Shown here piece after piece: positions 9,375 through 20,410 of a stretch of 64,000 nucleotides of DNA; positions within the stretch are counted from its first letter, which is position 1; the number at the start of each line of letters is the position of its first letter. The position numbers were made by a program, and so were the translations under genes. The stretch lies in NCBI GenBank assembly GCA_947471745.1, contig CANJKZ010000170.1:2444501-2508500 (forward strand), given 5' to 3'. This DNA is from Closterium sp. Naga37s-1 (taxonomy: Eukaryota > Streptophyta > Zygnematophyceae > Desmidiales > Closteriaceae). The notes under the pieces are model-generated. The model was not told the DNA's origin, ran no database searches, and was given only the letters and a program-made list of their open reading frames with translations.

Positions 9375-10965
9375 ATGTATGCCTTGATTGTTAGTGCCGA
9401 GGGTGACTGTTACCTGTGTGTGCCGCTTGACCCAGGTAAAGAGGCTGCTGCTCTAGGTGCTAGTGAGTCTGCTCTCCCTGATACTGCGCCTGCTGAGGCC
9501 TTGCACACCTTAACGCTTGACTCAGGTGCTTCCCGCTGTTTCTTTCACGACAGTACCACACTCACTCCACTCCCTGCACTTGTTCCAGTCAGACTGGCCG
9601 ACCCCTCAGGGGGCCCAGTTCTTGCACGTTCCTCCACTGTTCTCCCGTGTCCGGCGGTTCTGTCCGGTTCACTCTCAGGTCTTCACCTCCCCTCGTTCTG
9701 TACGAACTTGGTGAGTACCGCCGCCCTCCAGGATGCAATGGTCACAACCACCACTCCTGGGGGTCAGCGTGTATCGATCTGCACGTGTACACGGACAGGA
9801 TGTCACCTGGTCACGTTCACTCGTCAGCCTGGGTTGAGGCTGTACACACTGACTACCGAGCCTCCTCAGGTAGCTGTGTCTTGTCAGGTGTCCGTGTGAG
9901 GTCCGGTAGCAGCCCCCTGCTCGTGTCGCCTCCTGTCGCACCAGACTCTCCTTTGGCACAACCGCCTTGGTCACCCCTCCCTGCCACGCCTTCGTGGCAT
10001 GCACTCTCGCCTCCTTGTTTCTGGTCTTCCCAGGTCTGTGCCTCCCCTCCCGCCCTCGCCTTCCCCACCCTGCCTTCCTTGCGTCGAGGGGTGGCAGTGC
10101 GCCGCGCCTCACTCCTCCTCGTTTCCCCCGACGTCTGCTCCCCTGCAGACTCTCCACATGGACGTGTGGGGCCCAGCCCGCGTCAGTGGACAGGACCGCG
10201 AGCGCTACTTCCTGCTGGTTGTTGACGACTACATGCGTTACTCCACGGTCTTCCCCTTGCGCAGCAAGGGTGAGGTCCCTGATGTCTTGATCCCTTGGAT
10301 TCGCGCAGGCCGTCTCCAGCTCCGTGAGCGGTTCCGTGAGGACCTTCCTGTCCTGCGTCTGCACTCTGACAGAGGTGGTGAGTTCTCCTCCGACCTCTTG
10401 CGGGAATTTTGTCATGGGGAGGGCATCCTCCAGTCGTTCACGCTTCCGGCCTCCCCGCAGCAAAATGGGGTTGCTGAGCGCCGCATTGGCTTAGTCATGG
10501 AGGTGGCTTGTAGCTCCATGATCCATGCGGCTGCTCCCCTTTTTCTGTGGCCGTTTGCGGTCCGGTACGCTGCGCATCTGCTCAACCTCTGGCCCTGTGT
10601 CTCCTTGCCGGAGACCTCGCCTACACTGTGTTGGATGGGGAAGGTTGGCGATGCGTCGGTGTTCCGGGTCTGGGGCTCTCGTGCCTTTGTCCGCGATACT
10701 TCCGCGGACAAGTTCTCTGCCCGCGCCATTCCCTGCGTCTTCCTTGGCTTTCCCCCTGACGCACCTGGCTGGCAGTTTTACCACCCCATCTCACACCGTG
10801 TCATGTCCACTCAGGATGTCACGTTTGACGAGTCGGTTCCCTTTTATCGTCTCTTCCCCTACCGCACTACCCCTCCTCCCCCCCCCCCCCCCCCCGCCGC
10901 TCTTCCTCGCTCCAGGTCCCCCTCCGGTAGACCCCCTCCCCCCTTAGGGTCCTTCTCCCTCAGGT
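9375..10965 (+). pseudogene. pol: Element A protease and integrase
   Basis: The frame holds the protease motif LDSGASRCFFHD, the pre-integrase HHCC region (WHNRLGHPS; CLPC), and the integrase core with Asp in HMDVWGPA, Asp in LHSDRGGEF and Glu in QQNGVAERR. One in-frame stop (TGA, 9897-9899) replaces a Ser codon of siblings. The frame is lost in a run of 16 C near 10879-10894, a likely slippage site at the Pro-rich end of integrase. The catalytic residues of PR and IN are still visible. Confidence 0.88.
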
Positions 10966-12110
10966 GTGTCTCATGTAGGCCCACTCCCCTTGGCTGAGCC
11001 TGTCGAGGTCACTTTAGACTCTAGTGCTGCTAGGGGTGCAGAGCCCGGGGGTGCTGAGCCTGAGGGTGCGGAGCCTGGGGGTGCTGAGTCTGAGGGTGCG
11101 GAGTCTGGGGGTGCTGAGCCTGAGGGTGCGGAGCCTGGGGGTGCTGAGTCTGAGGGTGCAGAGTCTGGGGGTGCTGAGCTTAGGGGTACTGCGTCTGCCG
11201 GAGGTCCTGCGGGTGCCTCGCCACGACAGTCTCGCCGGCGGGAGCCTCTCTCACCGCGGCAGCTGCGCGAGTGGTTTGCTCGGCGCACACGCCTTAGGAG
11301 TGGTGCTGCAGGAGCTGCAGGCTCTGCCGCTGGAGGCACTGGAGCTGGAGGTGCTGGAGCTACTAGTCCTGGAGGTGCTGGAGTTACTGCTGGATCTGGA
11401 GGTACCGGAGGTGCTGGAGCTGCTGGTCTTGGAGGTGCTCGGTTTTTGTGCTATAAGAAACTCGATGGATGGACCCCCCAGAATCGTCACCAGGATGGCG
11501 GCGCGCGGAGGAACCAGAAAAACGGCGCAAGCATGGTCGCCGATTCGTCCGACAACAACCCGAAGAGCAACGGCGGTGCGGAAAAGAAGAAGGAGCGCAC
11601 CGCGGGCCAGTTCTTCCATATTGGAGAACAGGGGGAGCAGGGGGGAGCTGCCGGAGCTGGTGGTGTTGGAGGCGCTGGAGTTGGAGTCCCTGGAGCTGGA
11701 GGCACTTGAGTTGGAGGTGCTGGAGCTGGAGGCACTGGAGCTGGACGCCCTGCCGTTGGAGGCATTGGAGCTGGAGACCCTAGTGCTGGAGGCGCCGGCG
11801 CCGGAGGCGCTGGAGCTGGAGGCGCTGGAGCTGGAGGCGCTGGAGCTAGAGACCGTGGAGCTGGAGGCGCTAGAGCTGGAGACCCTTGAGCTGGAGGTGC
11901 TGGCGCTGGTGACCCTGGAGCTAGAGGCACTGGAGTTGGAGACCCTGGAGCTTGAGGTGCTGGCGTTGGGGGTGCTGGAGCTGGCGAGACTGGTGCTGGA
12001 GACCCTGGAGCTGGAGGCGCTGGAGCTGGAGACCCTAGAGCTGGAGGTGCTGGCGCTGAGGGTGCTGGAGCTGGCGGTACTGGTGCTGGAGGCACTGTGC
12101 AGCAGCGACC
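10966..12110 (+). pseudogene. Element A Gly/Ala/Glu-rich IN-RT linker
   Basis: The linker begins with repeats of GGAEP/EGAEP type pentapeptides (11040-11190), then PRQLREWFARRTRLRSG, then Gly/Ala repeats of a GGTGCTGGAGCTGGA unit to about 12090. It has three in-frame TGAs (11707, 11887, 11953), each at a position where the repeat unit predicts GGA. A foreign segment sits at about 11441-11640. The 391-residue Leu-rich frame at 11024-12199 and the 257-residue Pro-rich minus frame are shadows of this repeat. Confidence 0.82.
11441..11640 (+). other. Foreign in-frame segment inside the linker of A
   Basis: About 200 bases here break the Gly/Ala repeat and are absent from the linkers of C, F, G and L, which continue directly from GGTGCTCG into a GGTACTGGAGC repeat. 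The segment starts GGTTTTTGTGC and ends near GGAGAACAG. It keeps the frame and encodes a polar, Lys/Asn/Gln-rich stretch (for example NKS/KKKERT-like). I recognise no domain. It could be captured host sequence, filler DNA from repair, or an intron-like insert, since its ends can be read as GT...AG. Confidence 0.6.
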
Positions 12111-14368
12111 GTTTTTTGTTCCGCCGCCACCGACGTCTCTGCCGCCACCTGGCTCGGTCCTTCGCCAGGTTCTTAGTCTCCCGTCTTCTACTGGCCTGAC
12201 TCTAGCTTCTGTGTCCACCGCCTCACCAGTCGCAGCCACAGTTATAGCCAGACTCCCCACGGCCTGCTCCTTCTCCTTACACTGAGCAGACAGACTCTCT
12301 TACAGAGCGTCGTGAGCCAAAGCCTCGTCCTGCCTTGCCTGTTTGCGCTGTTCGCACTGGTCGTCGTGTTACTCGTCCACGTCCTCCTCCTGTCCTTGGC
12401 ACTCACATTATGGCACTTCTTCCTTCCTCTGTTCCACTGCGACTTCCTCTGCCATCTCCTCCTACGTCCTCTCTAGTTGACGGTCCGGACCCTGAGTCTG
12501 ACTTAGTTCGTGTTGCCAGTCCTACTGTCCCACATCTTATAGCCAATGTTATCACTGACCCTTCATTTGAGTCCACTGCTGCGTCTGCCCTAGTTGCTGA
12601 GCTTGTTGATTTTGCAGCCGCCTGTTGTCTCAACTACGCCGCTAGTCTTGTTGCTGAGTCCGAGTCTGACTGTTGGTGAGTGTGCTCTTGTCACGGGCGT
12701 CCTTGAGGACAGGCATGAGGACTTTGAGTGTCTTGCAGCTGCTGTACCTCATCTCGTGGCCATGCTACTTCCACCTGAGGGAGACCCGGATGCACCAGAC
12801 ATCCCGGCCCCGCGCTCTTACGTAGAGGCGATTACAGGTCCGTACTCCTCTAAGTGGCAGACAGCCATGGACGCAGAGATGGCATCCTTCAAGTCCACAG
12901 ACACCTACGTCAACGCAGTTCCCTCTCATGGGCCAACATAGTCGATGGCATGTGGATTTTCAGGGTGAAGAGGTCGCCAGGTTCTCCGCCTGTCTTCAAG
13001 GCTCGTTATGTTGCACGAGGCTTCAGTTAGCGACAGGGAGTTGACTTCCTCCATACCTTCTCCCCTACCCCGAAGATGACCACTCTTCAGGTGCTGCTGC
13101 ATGTCGCCGCTCAGCGTGACTACGAGCTTCACTCTCTTGACTTCAGCATAGCCTTCCTACAGGGCAGCCTGCACGAGGAGATCTGGCTGCGCCGCCCACC
13201 TGGCTTCACTGGGTCGTTTCCTGCAGGTACCAAGTGGAACCCCCAGCGGCCAGTCTACGGTCTCCGCCAGGTGCCTCGCGAGTGGCACGACACACTGAGG
13301 ACGGCACTTGCGGCTCTTGGGTTTGCTCATTCTACTGCTGACCCGTCGCCGTTTCTACGCACCGACACTTGGCTGCCGCCATTCTACATCCTTGTGTATA
13401 TCGACGAATTGGTTTTTGTCATTGCTGGCACTGAGGCACTGGCCCTTGTGAAGTCGGAGCTGCAGAAGAGACACACTTGCACTGACCTGGGTGAGCTGCG
13501 CAGCTATCTTGGCTTGCAGATCACCCAGAACAGAGCACAGCGCACCATCACCCTGACTCAGTCACACATGGTGCACTAGGTCCTTCAGCGCTTCGGCTTC
13601 CGGTACTCCTCACCACAGTCCACTCCTCTGCCTACCGGTCACTCGCTCTCAGCTCCACCTTCGGACGAGTCCGTAGAGCCAAGTGGCCCGTATCCAGAGC
13701 TTGTGGGCTGCCTCATGTACTTGATGACCTGCACTCGACCTGGCCTTGCCTACCCTCTTAGCATCCTGGCACGCTACGTTGTGACCAGGAGACACCAACC
13801 AGAGCCCTGGGAGGCCGCTAAGAGGGTGTTGCGCTACTTGTACAGTACATCAGGCATGGGGCTCGTGCTTGGAGGACGGGGTCCAGCTGTCCTCACTAAA
13901 CACGCAGACGCTTCTCGGGTTGACGACCTGGCTACGCAGCGGTCGTCACAGGGTTACACTTTCAGCCTTGTTTCTTGGCGGTCTACCCGCTTGTCCTCTG
14001 TTCTCAATTCCAGTTGTGAGGCTCAAATATGCGCAGGGGCCATGGCTGCACAAGAGTTACGCTAGCTCACCTACCTGCTGACCGACTTGGGAGAGCGGCG
14101 TCATTCTCCTCCAGTTCTGTACGTAGACAACAAGGCCATGATTGCCTTGTGTCAGGAGAAAATACTGGAGCACAGGACGAAGCACACCGCTCTGCGATAC
14201 TTCCTTGCTCGAGAGTTGCAGCAGCGTGGTCAGGTTCGTCTTGCTTATGTGGCCACTTGGGCCAACACTGTTGATATATTCACCAAGGCACTTCAGCCTG
14301 GTGATCATCAGCGTTTCTGTACTGTTTTAGGCCTTGTGCCTGCTTTGCCTCACTTACTAATTGCGTGA
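12111..14368 (+). pseudogene. pol: Element A RT and RNase H
   Basis: The reading is shared among several frames. It includes GTHIMALLPSSVP (near 12400), the RT N-terminus (YSSKWQTAMDAEMASF), LDFSIAFLQGSLHEEIW and RNase H (HADASRVDD) and ends at TGA 14366-14368 after LGLVPALPHLLIA. The active site reads YIDE instead of YVDD, so one catalytic Asp is gone. In-frame TAGs occur at 13028 and 13577 (Gln in siblings) and 14063 (Trp in siblings). Frameshifts lie near 12665 and 12930. The enzyme cannot be functional. Confidence 0.9.
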
Positions 14369-14389
14369 TTTAGCTTGTACTGTGATCTA

Positions 14390-15342
14390 TGTCAACGGGA
14401 GTTGTTGTTGGCCCCGTCCTCGCTTGGGCGGAGCCGACCTCGGGGTCGGGTGTGAGGAGTGCAGCCGACCTGCAATAGTGGGCGAGTTGGTCGATGGGCT
14501 TGGTGGACCTACACAAGTGCTACTGCAAGGGCGCCGACTTTGGGAGGGCGCCAACTTCGGCTGTTCGACTTGGGAGACCAGTGGAGGGCGTCGACTTGGG
14601 TGACGCCGACCAGGGGAAGCCGACTGGGTGCGTTCGGCTGACTGGTGTACTGGTCGACCTGGAGTTGGTCGACCAAGTGGGTTGTCGACCTGGAGTTGGT
14701 CGACCAGGGGAGTGGCCGACTTGGTGTGGTCAAGATGAGGTGGTCGTCGATCTGGGTGGTCGACGGGCCTGGGATGACACACCTGGTCGACATGGTTGCC
14801 TGGTCGACCAGGTTACCCGGACGATGAGGTCTGCGAGGTTCGCGACCGTCGCCCACGTAGATTGGCAAAGTCAACCTGCGGTTCGGTGGCACGTGGTCAA
14901 CAAGACTCCTCAGGTGCAACCGTCGACATATGGTCGACTTGGCACCTGCGCAATGTGCGTGGCGGTGCATGTCGTCAGCGTCACTTTGCACCTGCGAAAT
15001 AGGTGCGCGCACATGAGCACGTGTGGTGACATGTGGTGGCCTGTTGTTGGTGTGCTGGCACGCCAGCCTTGCAGGTCGACTGAGGACGCCTGAGGTCGAC
15101 CAGCTGGCAAGTCGCCGTCGTGCTGAGCTGGTGGTCGACTTGTATGCTAGGCTTCTGATGTAGTCTACCTTGCCAATCTAGTTCCTACCCATTGTTCTCT
15201 CAACTTTTGATAATGAAACTCTTGTGATTTTCCCCCGTGAATGCACAACTGCTAGAGAACGACTAAGTGAACGAACGCAGAGATCCCTCCTACCCTGTGC
15301 CTAGCCCGTAGTATAGCTCCCGTTGAAAGAGTTATCTCTGCA
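14390..15342 (+). repeat. Solo LTR (E-like) in the 3' UTR of A
   Basis: The sequence runs from TGTCAACGGGAG to TTATCTCTGCA and interrupts the 3' UTR of A between GTGATCTA and TATATA, which are joined in K. Flanks are ATCTA and ATATA, a 5-bp duplication with one mismatch. The start resembles the LTR start of E (TGTTAACGGGAG...TTGGCCCCG), and it shares a density of GTCGAC palindromes in its first half. No coding sequence lies within it; the frames at 14361-15110 are repeat translations. Confidence 0.75.
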
Positions 15343-15567
15343 ATATATATATATGTATATATATATAGGCCTGCATGCTTACACTTGCTAGGTTATGATC
15401 ACTGTACTGTTTGTTCTCTTTTATATAAATCTGCATGTGAACTGGCCTTGTGGCCATTTGCTTGTGCTCGGAATGTGTGGTGACTTCGCGATCCACCCTG
15501 AGCTTGCTTTGTTTTTCTTGACTGGTCTTGTGACCACTCGTTCTCCACCACTTTGCCTATGGGGGTG
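15343..15567 (+). other. Element A 3' UTR end with polypurine tract
   Basis: A TA-rich tract is followed by the family's conserved 3' UTR (TTCTCTTTTATATAA, then CTTGTGACCACTCGTTCTCC) and the polypurine tract TATGGGGGTG at 15558-15567. The TTTTATATAA box recurs in C, F and I. Confidence 0.75.
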
Positions 15568-15697
15568 TGTCAAAATTTTATAATGCTTATATTGTGTAGG
15601 TTGTAGTGGGTAGCCCATAAGGGGTACAACCCAATTAGGGTTAGTACTTGTACCAACTTTCTGCTCAATGCATTCATTCTTATTCAGTTTCTTGACA
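15568..15697 (+). repeat. 3' LTR of element A
   Basis: A 130-bp LTR from TGTCAAAATT to TTTCTTGACA, paired with 21-151. GAAGG follows at 15698-15702. Confidence 0.93.
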
Positions 15698-16101
15698 GAA
15701 GGCCCTTGGTGAAGATGTCTACAGTGTTGGCCGCTGAGGCCACAAAGTTCGAGTGTGCCTGGCCGCGTCGCTGCAGCTCTCGCATATCGATGTGCTTCAC
15801 TCTGCCCTCCAGGAGGATCATGTCCTTGTTGACAGCGAAGAAGGTTGGTGTAGAGTGAGGTCGCTCACCAAGGTCGATGAGCAAGAAGGTCAACCAGCGA
15901 AGCTCATGCGCGGCCATGGCACCGGCGAGATCTCGGCCTCAGTGCTAGACTGCGCTAGAGACGAGGATCGAGTTGACTTCCGTGAATCAGCTCCAGATCC
16001 CAAGATCCTGAGTAGACCTGGAGGTCTCCACGTTGTCGGCGTAGGAAGAGTCGCGGTGACCAGTCAACACATCTGGCTCTCTCCCTCCAAGAACAAGCCC
16101 C
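15698..16101 (-). pseudogene. pol: Element Z RNase H fragment
   Basis: On the minus strand MAAHELRWLTFLLIDLGE and ANTVDIFTKGLL mark the end of a copia RNase H. A one-base loss separates this from the upstream AEI/AGAMAA region. The fragment is bounded on the left by A and on the right by C; it joins to 23011 across the GCCCC duplication of C. Confidence 0.85.
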
Positions 16102-16232
16102 TGTCAGAACATTATATTGCTTATTTTGTGTAGGCTATAGTGGGGTAGCCCATAAGGGGTACAACCCAATTAGGGTTAGTACTTGTACCCAAATCTTTGC
16201 TAGTTCATTCATTCTCGTGCATGATTCTGACA
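16102..16232 (+). repeat. 5' LTR of element C
   Basis: Runs from TGTCAGAACA to GATTCTGACA and is followed by the PBS. It shares the GGGTACAA...TTGTACCC stem with other family LTRs. Confidence 0.93.
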
Positions 16233-16250
16233 TGGTTTCAGAGCAGGTCC
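16233..16250 (+). other. Primer-binding site of element C
   Basis: TGGTTTCAGAGCAGGTCC, identical to the PBS of A. Confidence 0.8.
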
Positions 16251-17217
16251 TCCGCTAGGACCCTTTTTTTTTTTTTTTTTTTCCTTGGGCCCACCACAAC
16301 GCTACCCTACTAGCCACACTCAGCAGCCCTCGTGCTGCCCCTGCTGCTCGTTGCGACCAGTCGACCCTAGGCCCGTCGCCCTAGGCCCGTTGCCCCGGCC
16401 CCGAGGCCCATCGCCCGTCGACCCACCCCCTAGGCCCCGGACCCCATCGCCCGTCGCGACCCGTCGCCCCTAGCCTAGGCCCTGGCCCCGCGGCCCCTCG
16501 TCCGTCGACCCTAGCCTAGGCCCCGGCCCCGAGGCCCGTCGCCCGTCGACCCCCCGCCCCCCGCGGCCCCGCGGCCCGTCGCCCCTAGCCTAGGCCCCGC
16601 GGCCCGTCGCCCGTCAATCCACCCTAGGCCCCGGACCCCGTCGCCCTAGGCCCGTTGCCCCGGCCCCGAGGCCAGTCGCCCGTCGACCCCCCCCCCCCTA
16701 GGCCCAGCCGTAGCCCGTCGCCCCTGGCCCCGCAGCCCGTCGACCCTAACCTAGGCCCCAGCCCCGTGGCCCGTCCCCCCCAAACCTAGGCCCCGTGGCC
16801 CGAACCCCCCTAGGCCCCCGGCCCCTCGGCCCCTTGGCCCCTCGGCCCCTCGGCCCCTTCGTTCTCGGCCCCGCGGCCCGACCCCCCCCTAGGCCCCCGG
16901 CCCCTCGGCCCCTTGGCCCCTTGGCCCCTCGGCCCCTTCGTTCTCGGCCCCGCGGCCAGACCCCCCTAGGCCCCCGGCCCCTTGGCCCCTTGGCCCCTCG
17001 GCCCCTCGGCCCCTTCATTCACGGCCCCGCGGCCCGACCCCACTAGGCCCCCAGCCCCTCGGCCCCTTGGCCCCTCGGCCCCTCGGCCCCTTTGTTCTCG
17101 GCCCCGCGGCCCGTCGCCCCTAGGCCCTTCGTTGCTCCTGACCCCCCCGGCCCCTCGGCCCCTGCTGCTGCTGTTGCTATTGCTGCTGCCACTGCTGCTC
17201 CTGCGTGCTGCGCCACT
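16251..17217 (+). repeat. Repeat leader of element C
   Basis: It begins with a T-run (16265-16282). The first half repeats GGCCCGTCGCCC/CCTAGGCCCCGG; the second half (16800-17110) repeats CCCCTCGGCCCCTTGG with GTTCTCGGCCCCGCGG every 110-130 bases. A CTG-rich tract leads to the gag ATG. Frames across it on both strands are repeat translations. Confidence 0.82.
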
Positions 17218-18748
17218 ATGGCTTCGCTTCGAGTTCTCACGTTCGATCATGAGGGCAGACCGATTCAGTTTGACACGTGGCCTGACGATCTGCAGCTTTA
17301 CCTACTGAGCGATTCTAAGGACAGTGTTTCGCTATTTGACCTAACGTCAGGCGCCGCTACTGCCCCTCCCGCCACAGCTGACAGTGCGACTCGCTCACAG
17401 AGGCTTACTCGCAACGCTGCTGCCCGCTAAGCCATTCGCAACCACCTGCCTTTAGCCGAATGCGCTCACTTCGGACAGCACAAGACAGCACAGGTCATGT
17501 ACGACGCTGTAGTCGCTCGCTCCTCCTCGCCTGCCACTGCTGCTCTAGGCCGCCTGCTTCTGCCCTACATGTTCCCCAAGCTGTCAGCCTTTGCCAAAAT
17601 AGAGGACCTTGTTTCCCACCTGCGCGCTAGTGACGCTCGCTACCGTGCTACCGTCCCTGCTGAGTTCCTTGACAGGAACCCGCCCCCGATGTTCATCACC
17701 CTCTACTTCAAAGTCACTTGCCTCCCTGACTCTCTTCCCTCTGTTAGGGACCACATTCTCTCACTTGACCCCACCTCCCTCACTGTTGACCTACTCGAAG
17801 AGCACCTCCTCGCAGCTGAGACTAGTGCAGTTGCTGTAGGTGCTGCTCGTGGCACTCCGCGCACGCCCTTCTTTGAGGGGTGCTCCCCCTCCCCCCTTGC
17901 CCCCTCTTATGCCTCTGCTGCTGCTGCTGCTGCGGACGTCCCTGGTGCTGAGGACGTTGGAGCTGCTTCTGCTAGTGCGAAGCGCAGCAGCAGCAAGGGC
18001 AAGGGTGGCAGGGGTGGTGGAGGGGGCAGCGAGAGTGGTGGTGGGGGCAGCAGTGGAGGTAGTGGAGGCGGTGGAGGTGGCGGCGGTGGTGGGACTGGTG
18101 GCGGGGGTGGGGGTTCTGCTGGTGGCGATGGAGGCAGCGGTGGGAGTGGTGGAAGTGGCGGCGGTGGGACTGGTGGCGGTCGGACTGGAGCTCGGCGTGG
18201 AGGTTCCGGAGGTGGCCAGCGGCAGCAGCAGCAGCGTCAGAGCGAGACCCAGTCGCCCCAGCAGCTTCGTGAGTGGTTGTTTCAGCATGGCACGTCTGGG
18301 GGTAGTGATAGCTGCCCGTATGTCATTCACATGGGTGACCGTGCTGGTCACACATGCGGGAGGCTTCACACTCAGCACCGCTGCTACTCCCGGCTCGACG
18401 ACGCTTGGCGTGCTGAGTTTGGTGACGAGGTCGAGCGCCCTCGCTGGGCAGACCTGCTTAGGTCTGGAGTTGCTATCTTTAACCTAGACTTTGATGTTAT
18501 CCTTTCTGCTATGTATCCCTTGTCTGTTAGTGCCGAGGGTGACTGTTACCGGTGTGTGCCATCTGACCCAGGTATAGATGCTGCTGCTCTAGGTGCAAGT
18601 GAGTCTGGTACTCTCCTTGGTACTGCGCCTGTTGAGGCCTTGCACTCCACGCTTGATTCAGGTGCCTCACGCTGTTTCTTTCGTGACAGCACCACTCTCA
18701 CTCCTCTCCCTGCACATGTCCCGATCCGACTGGCTGACCCCTCCAGGG
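17218..18748 (+). pseudogene. gag: Element C gag and start of protease
   Basis: The start is MASLRVLTFDHEGRP. A TAA at 17428-17430 replaces a Leu codon (TTA) of siblings; the frame otherwise continues through PPPMFITLYFKVT, the Gly-rich tail, PQQLREWLFQHG, the knuckle (CPYVIHMGD...CGRLHTQHRC) and the protease motif DSGASRCFFRD. An extra C near 18748 shifts the frame, and the long frame that continues past it to 19368 is then out of phase with the family. Confidence 0.88.
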
Positions 18749-20410
18749 GGCCCAGTCGTTGCCCGTTCCTCCACTGTCCTCCCGTGTCCGGCGGTTCCGT
18801 CCGGCTCACTGTCAAGTCTTCACCTCCCCTCGTTCTCTACGAACTTGATGAGTACCGCTGCCCTCCAGGATGCGATGGTCACTACCACCACTCCTGGGGG
18901 TCAGCGTGTGTCGATCTGCACGTGTACACGGATGGGTCGTCACCTGACCATGTTCACTCGTCGGCCAGGGTCGAGTCTGTACACACTGGCTATCGAGCCT
19001 CCTCAGGTAGCTGCGTCTGCTCAAGTGTCCGCGTCAGGTCATGTAGCATCCCCTTGCTCGTGTCGCCACCTGTCGCACCAGACTCTTCTTTGGAACCACC
19101 GCCTGGGTCACCCCTCCCTGCCACGCCTTCGTGGCATGCACTCCCGTCTCCTTGTCTCTGGTCTGCCCAGGTCTCTACCTCCCCTCCCGCCCTCGCCTGC
19201 CCCGCCCTGCCTTCCTTGCGTCGAGGGGCGGCAGCGCGCCGCTCCTCACTCCTCTTTGTTTCCCCTGACGACTGCTCCCCTGCAGACTCTCCACATGGAC
19301 GTGTGGGGCCCAGCCCGCGTCTGTGGACAGGGCCGCGAGCGCTGTCCTTAGCAAAATGGGATTGCTGAGCGTCGCATTGGGTTAGTCATGGAGGTAGCTC
19401 GTACCTCCATGATCCATGCGGCTGCTCCCCATTTTCTGTGGCCGTTTGCGGTCCGGTATGCTGCGCATCAGCTCAACCTCTGGCCCCGTGTCTCCTTGCC
19501 GGAGACCTCGCCCACACTGCGTTGGACGGGGAAGGTTGGCGATGCGTTGGTGTTCCGGGTCTGGGGTTCTCGTGCCTTTGTCTGCGATACGTCCGCGGAC
19601 AAGCTCTCCGCCCGCGCCATTCCCTACGTCTTCCTTGGCTTTGTCCCTGGCGCGCCTGGTTGGCAGTTTTACCACCCTACCTCGCGCCGTGTCCTCCCCT
19701 CTCAGGACGTCACGTTTGACAAGTCGGTTCTGTTTTACCATCTCTTCCCCTACCGCTCTATCCCTCTCCCCCCCCCGCCTCTCTTCCTTGCTCCAGGTCC
19801 CCCTCCGGTAGACCCCCTCTCTCCTCAGAATCCTACTCCCTCAGGTGTCTCTCAGGTAGACCCACCTCCTGGTGCTGTGCCTGGTGAGGTAGCTGTAGAC
19901 TCAGGTGCTGCTAGAGGTACTGCGTCTGGAGGTGCTGAGCCTGGGGGTGCTGAGCCTGGGGGTGCTCTGCCTGGGGGTGCTGAGCCTGGTGGTGCTGAGA
20001 CAGGGGGTGCTGAGCTTGGGGGTCCTGAGCCTGAGGGTGTTGAGCTTGGGGGTGCTGAGTCGGAGGGTGCGGAGTTCGGGGGTGCTGAGCCTCAGGGTGC
20101 TGCTTCATCTGGAGGTTCTGCTGGTGCTTCACCGAGACTGTCTCCGCAACAGCTGCGTGAGTGGCTTGTTTGGCGCGCACGCCTTCGGAGTGGAGCTCCC
20201 GGAGCTGGAGGTGCTGGAGCTGGAGGTGCTGGAGTTACTGCTGGAGCTGGTGTTCCTGGAGGTACTATAGCTACCGGTACTGGAGGTGCTCGTATCCGGG
20301 GTACTGGAGCTGCCGGGACTGGTGGTGTTGGGGGCGCTGGAGCTGGAGTCCCTACGGAGTCAAGAGCTGGAGGCTCTAGCGCTGGTGACGCTGGAGTTGA
20401 AGGAGCTTGA
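18749..20410 (+). pseudogene. pol: Element C protease end, deleted integrase and linker
   Basis: In the corrected phase the HHCC region (WNHRLGHPS, CLPC) and the first integrase motif HMDVWGPA are present. The sequence then jumps from GRER to QNGIAERR near 19343, losing about 245 bp with the second catalytic Asp (HSDRGGEF in siblings). The junction holds a TAG (19349-19351) at a Gln position. The C-terminal integrase part (VWGSRAFV, DVTFDKS) and the linker with GGAEP pentapeptides and Gly/Ala repeats follow, ending at TGA 20408-20410 where the repeat predicts GGA. Confidence 0.87.

Larger units (their letters stand above)
21..15697 (+). mobile_element. Element A: Ty1/copia, inserted in Z and carrying B inside its gag
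   Basis: LTRs of 131 and 130 bp at 21-151 and 15568-15697 bound the element, both TG...CA. GAAGG flanks it at 16-20 and 15698-15702, a perfect 5-bp target duplication. Inside are PBS, leader, gag, protease, integrase, linker, RT, RNase H and a polypurine tract, interrupted by element B (1588-8874) and a solo LTR (14390-15342). The two LTRs differ at roughly a dozen sites and the coding region has several frameshifts and stops, so the insertion is old. It is not autonomous: the RT active site reads YIDE. Confidence 0.93.

Noticed and set aside
11024..12199. A 391-residue Leu/Glu-rich frame, and a long Pro-rich frame opposite
   Set aside because: Both are shadows of the Gly/Ala linker repeat of A. 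The correct phase is the one aligned with sibling polyproteins.
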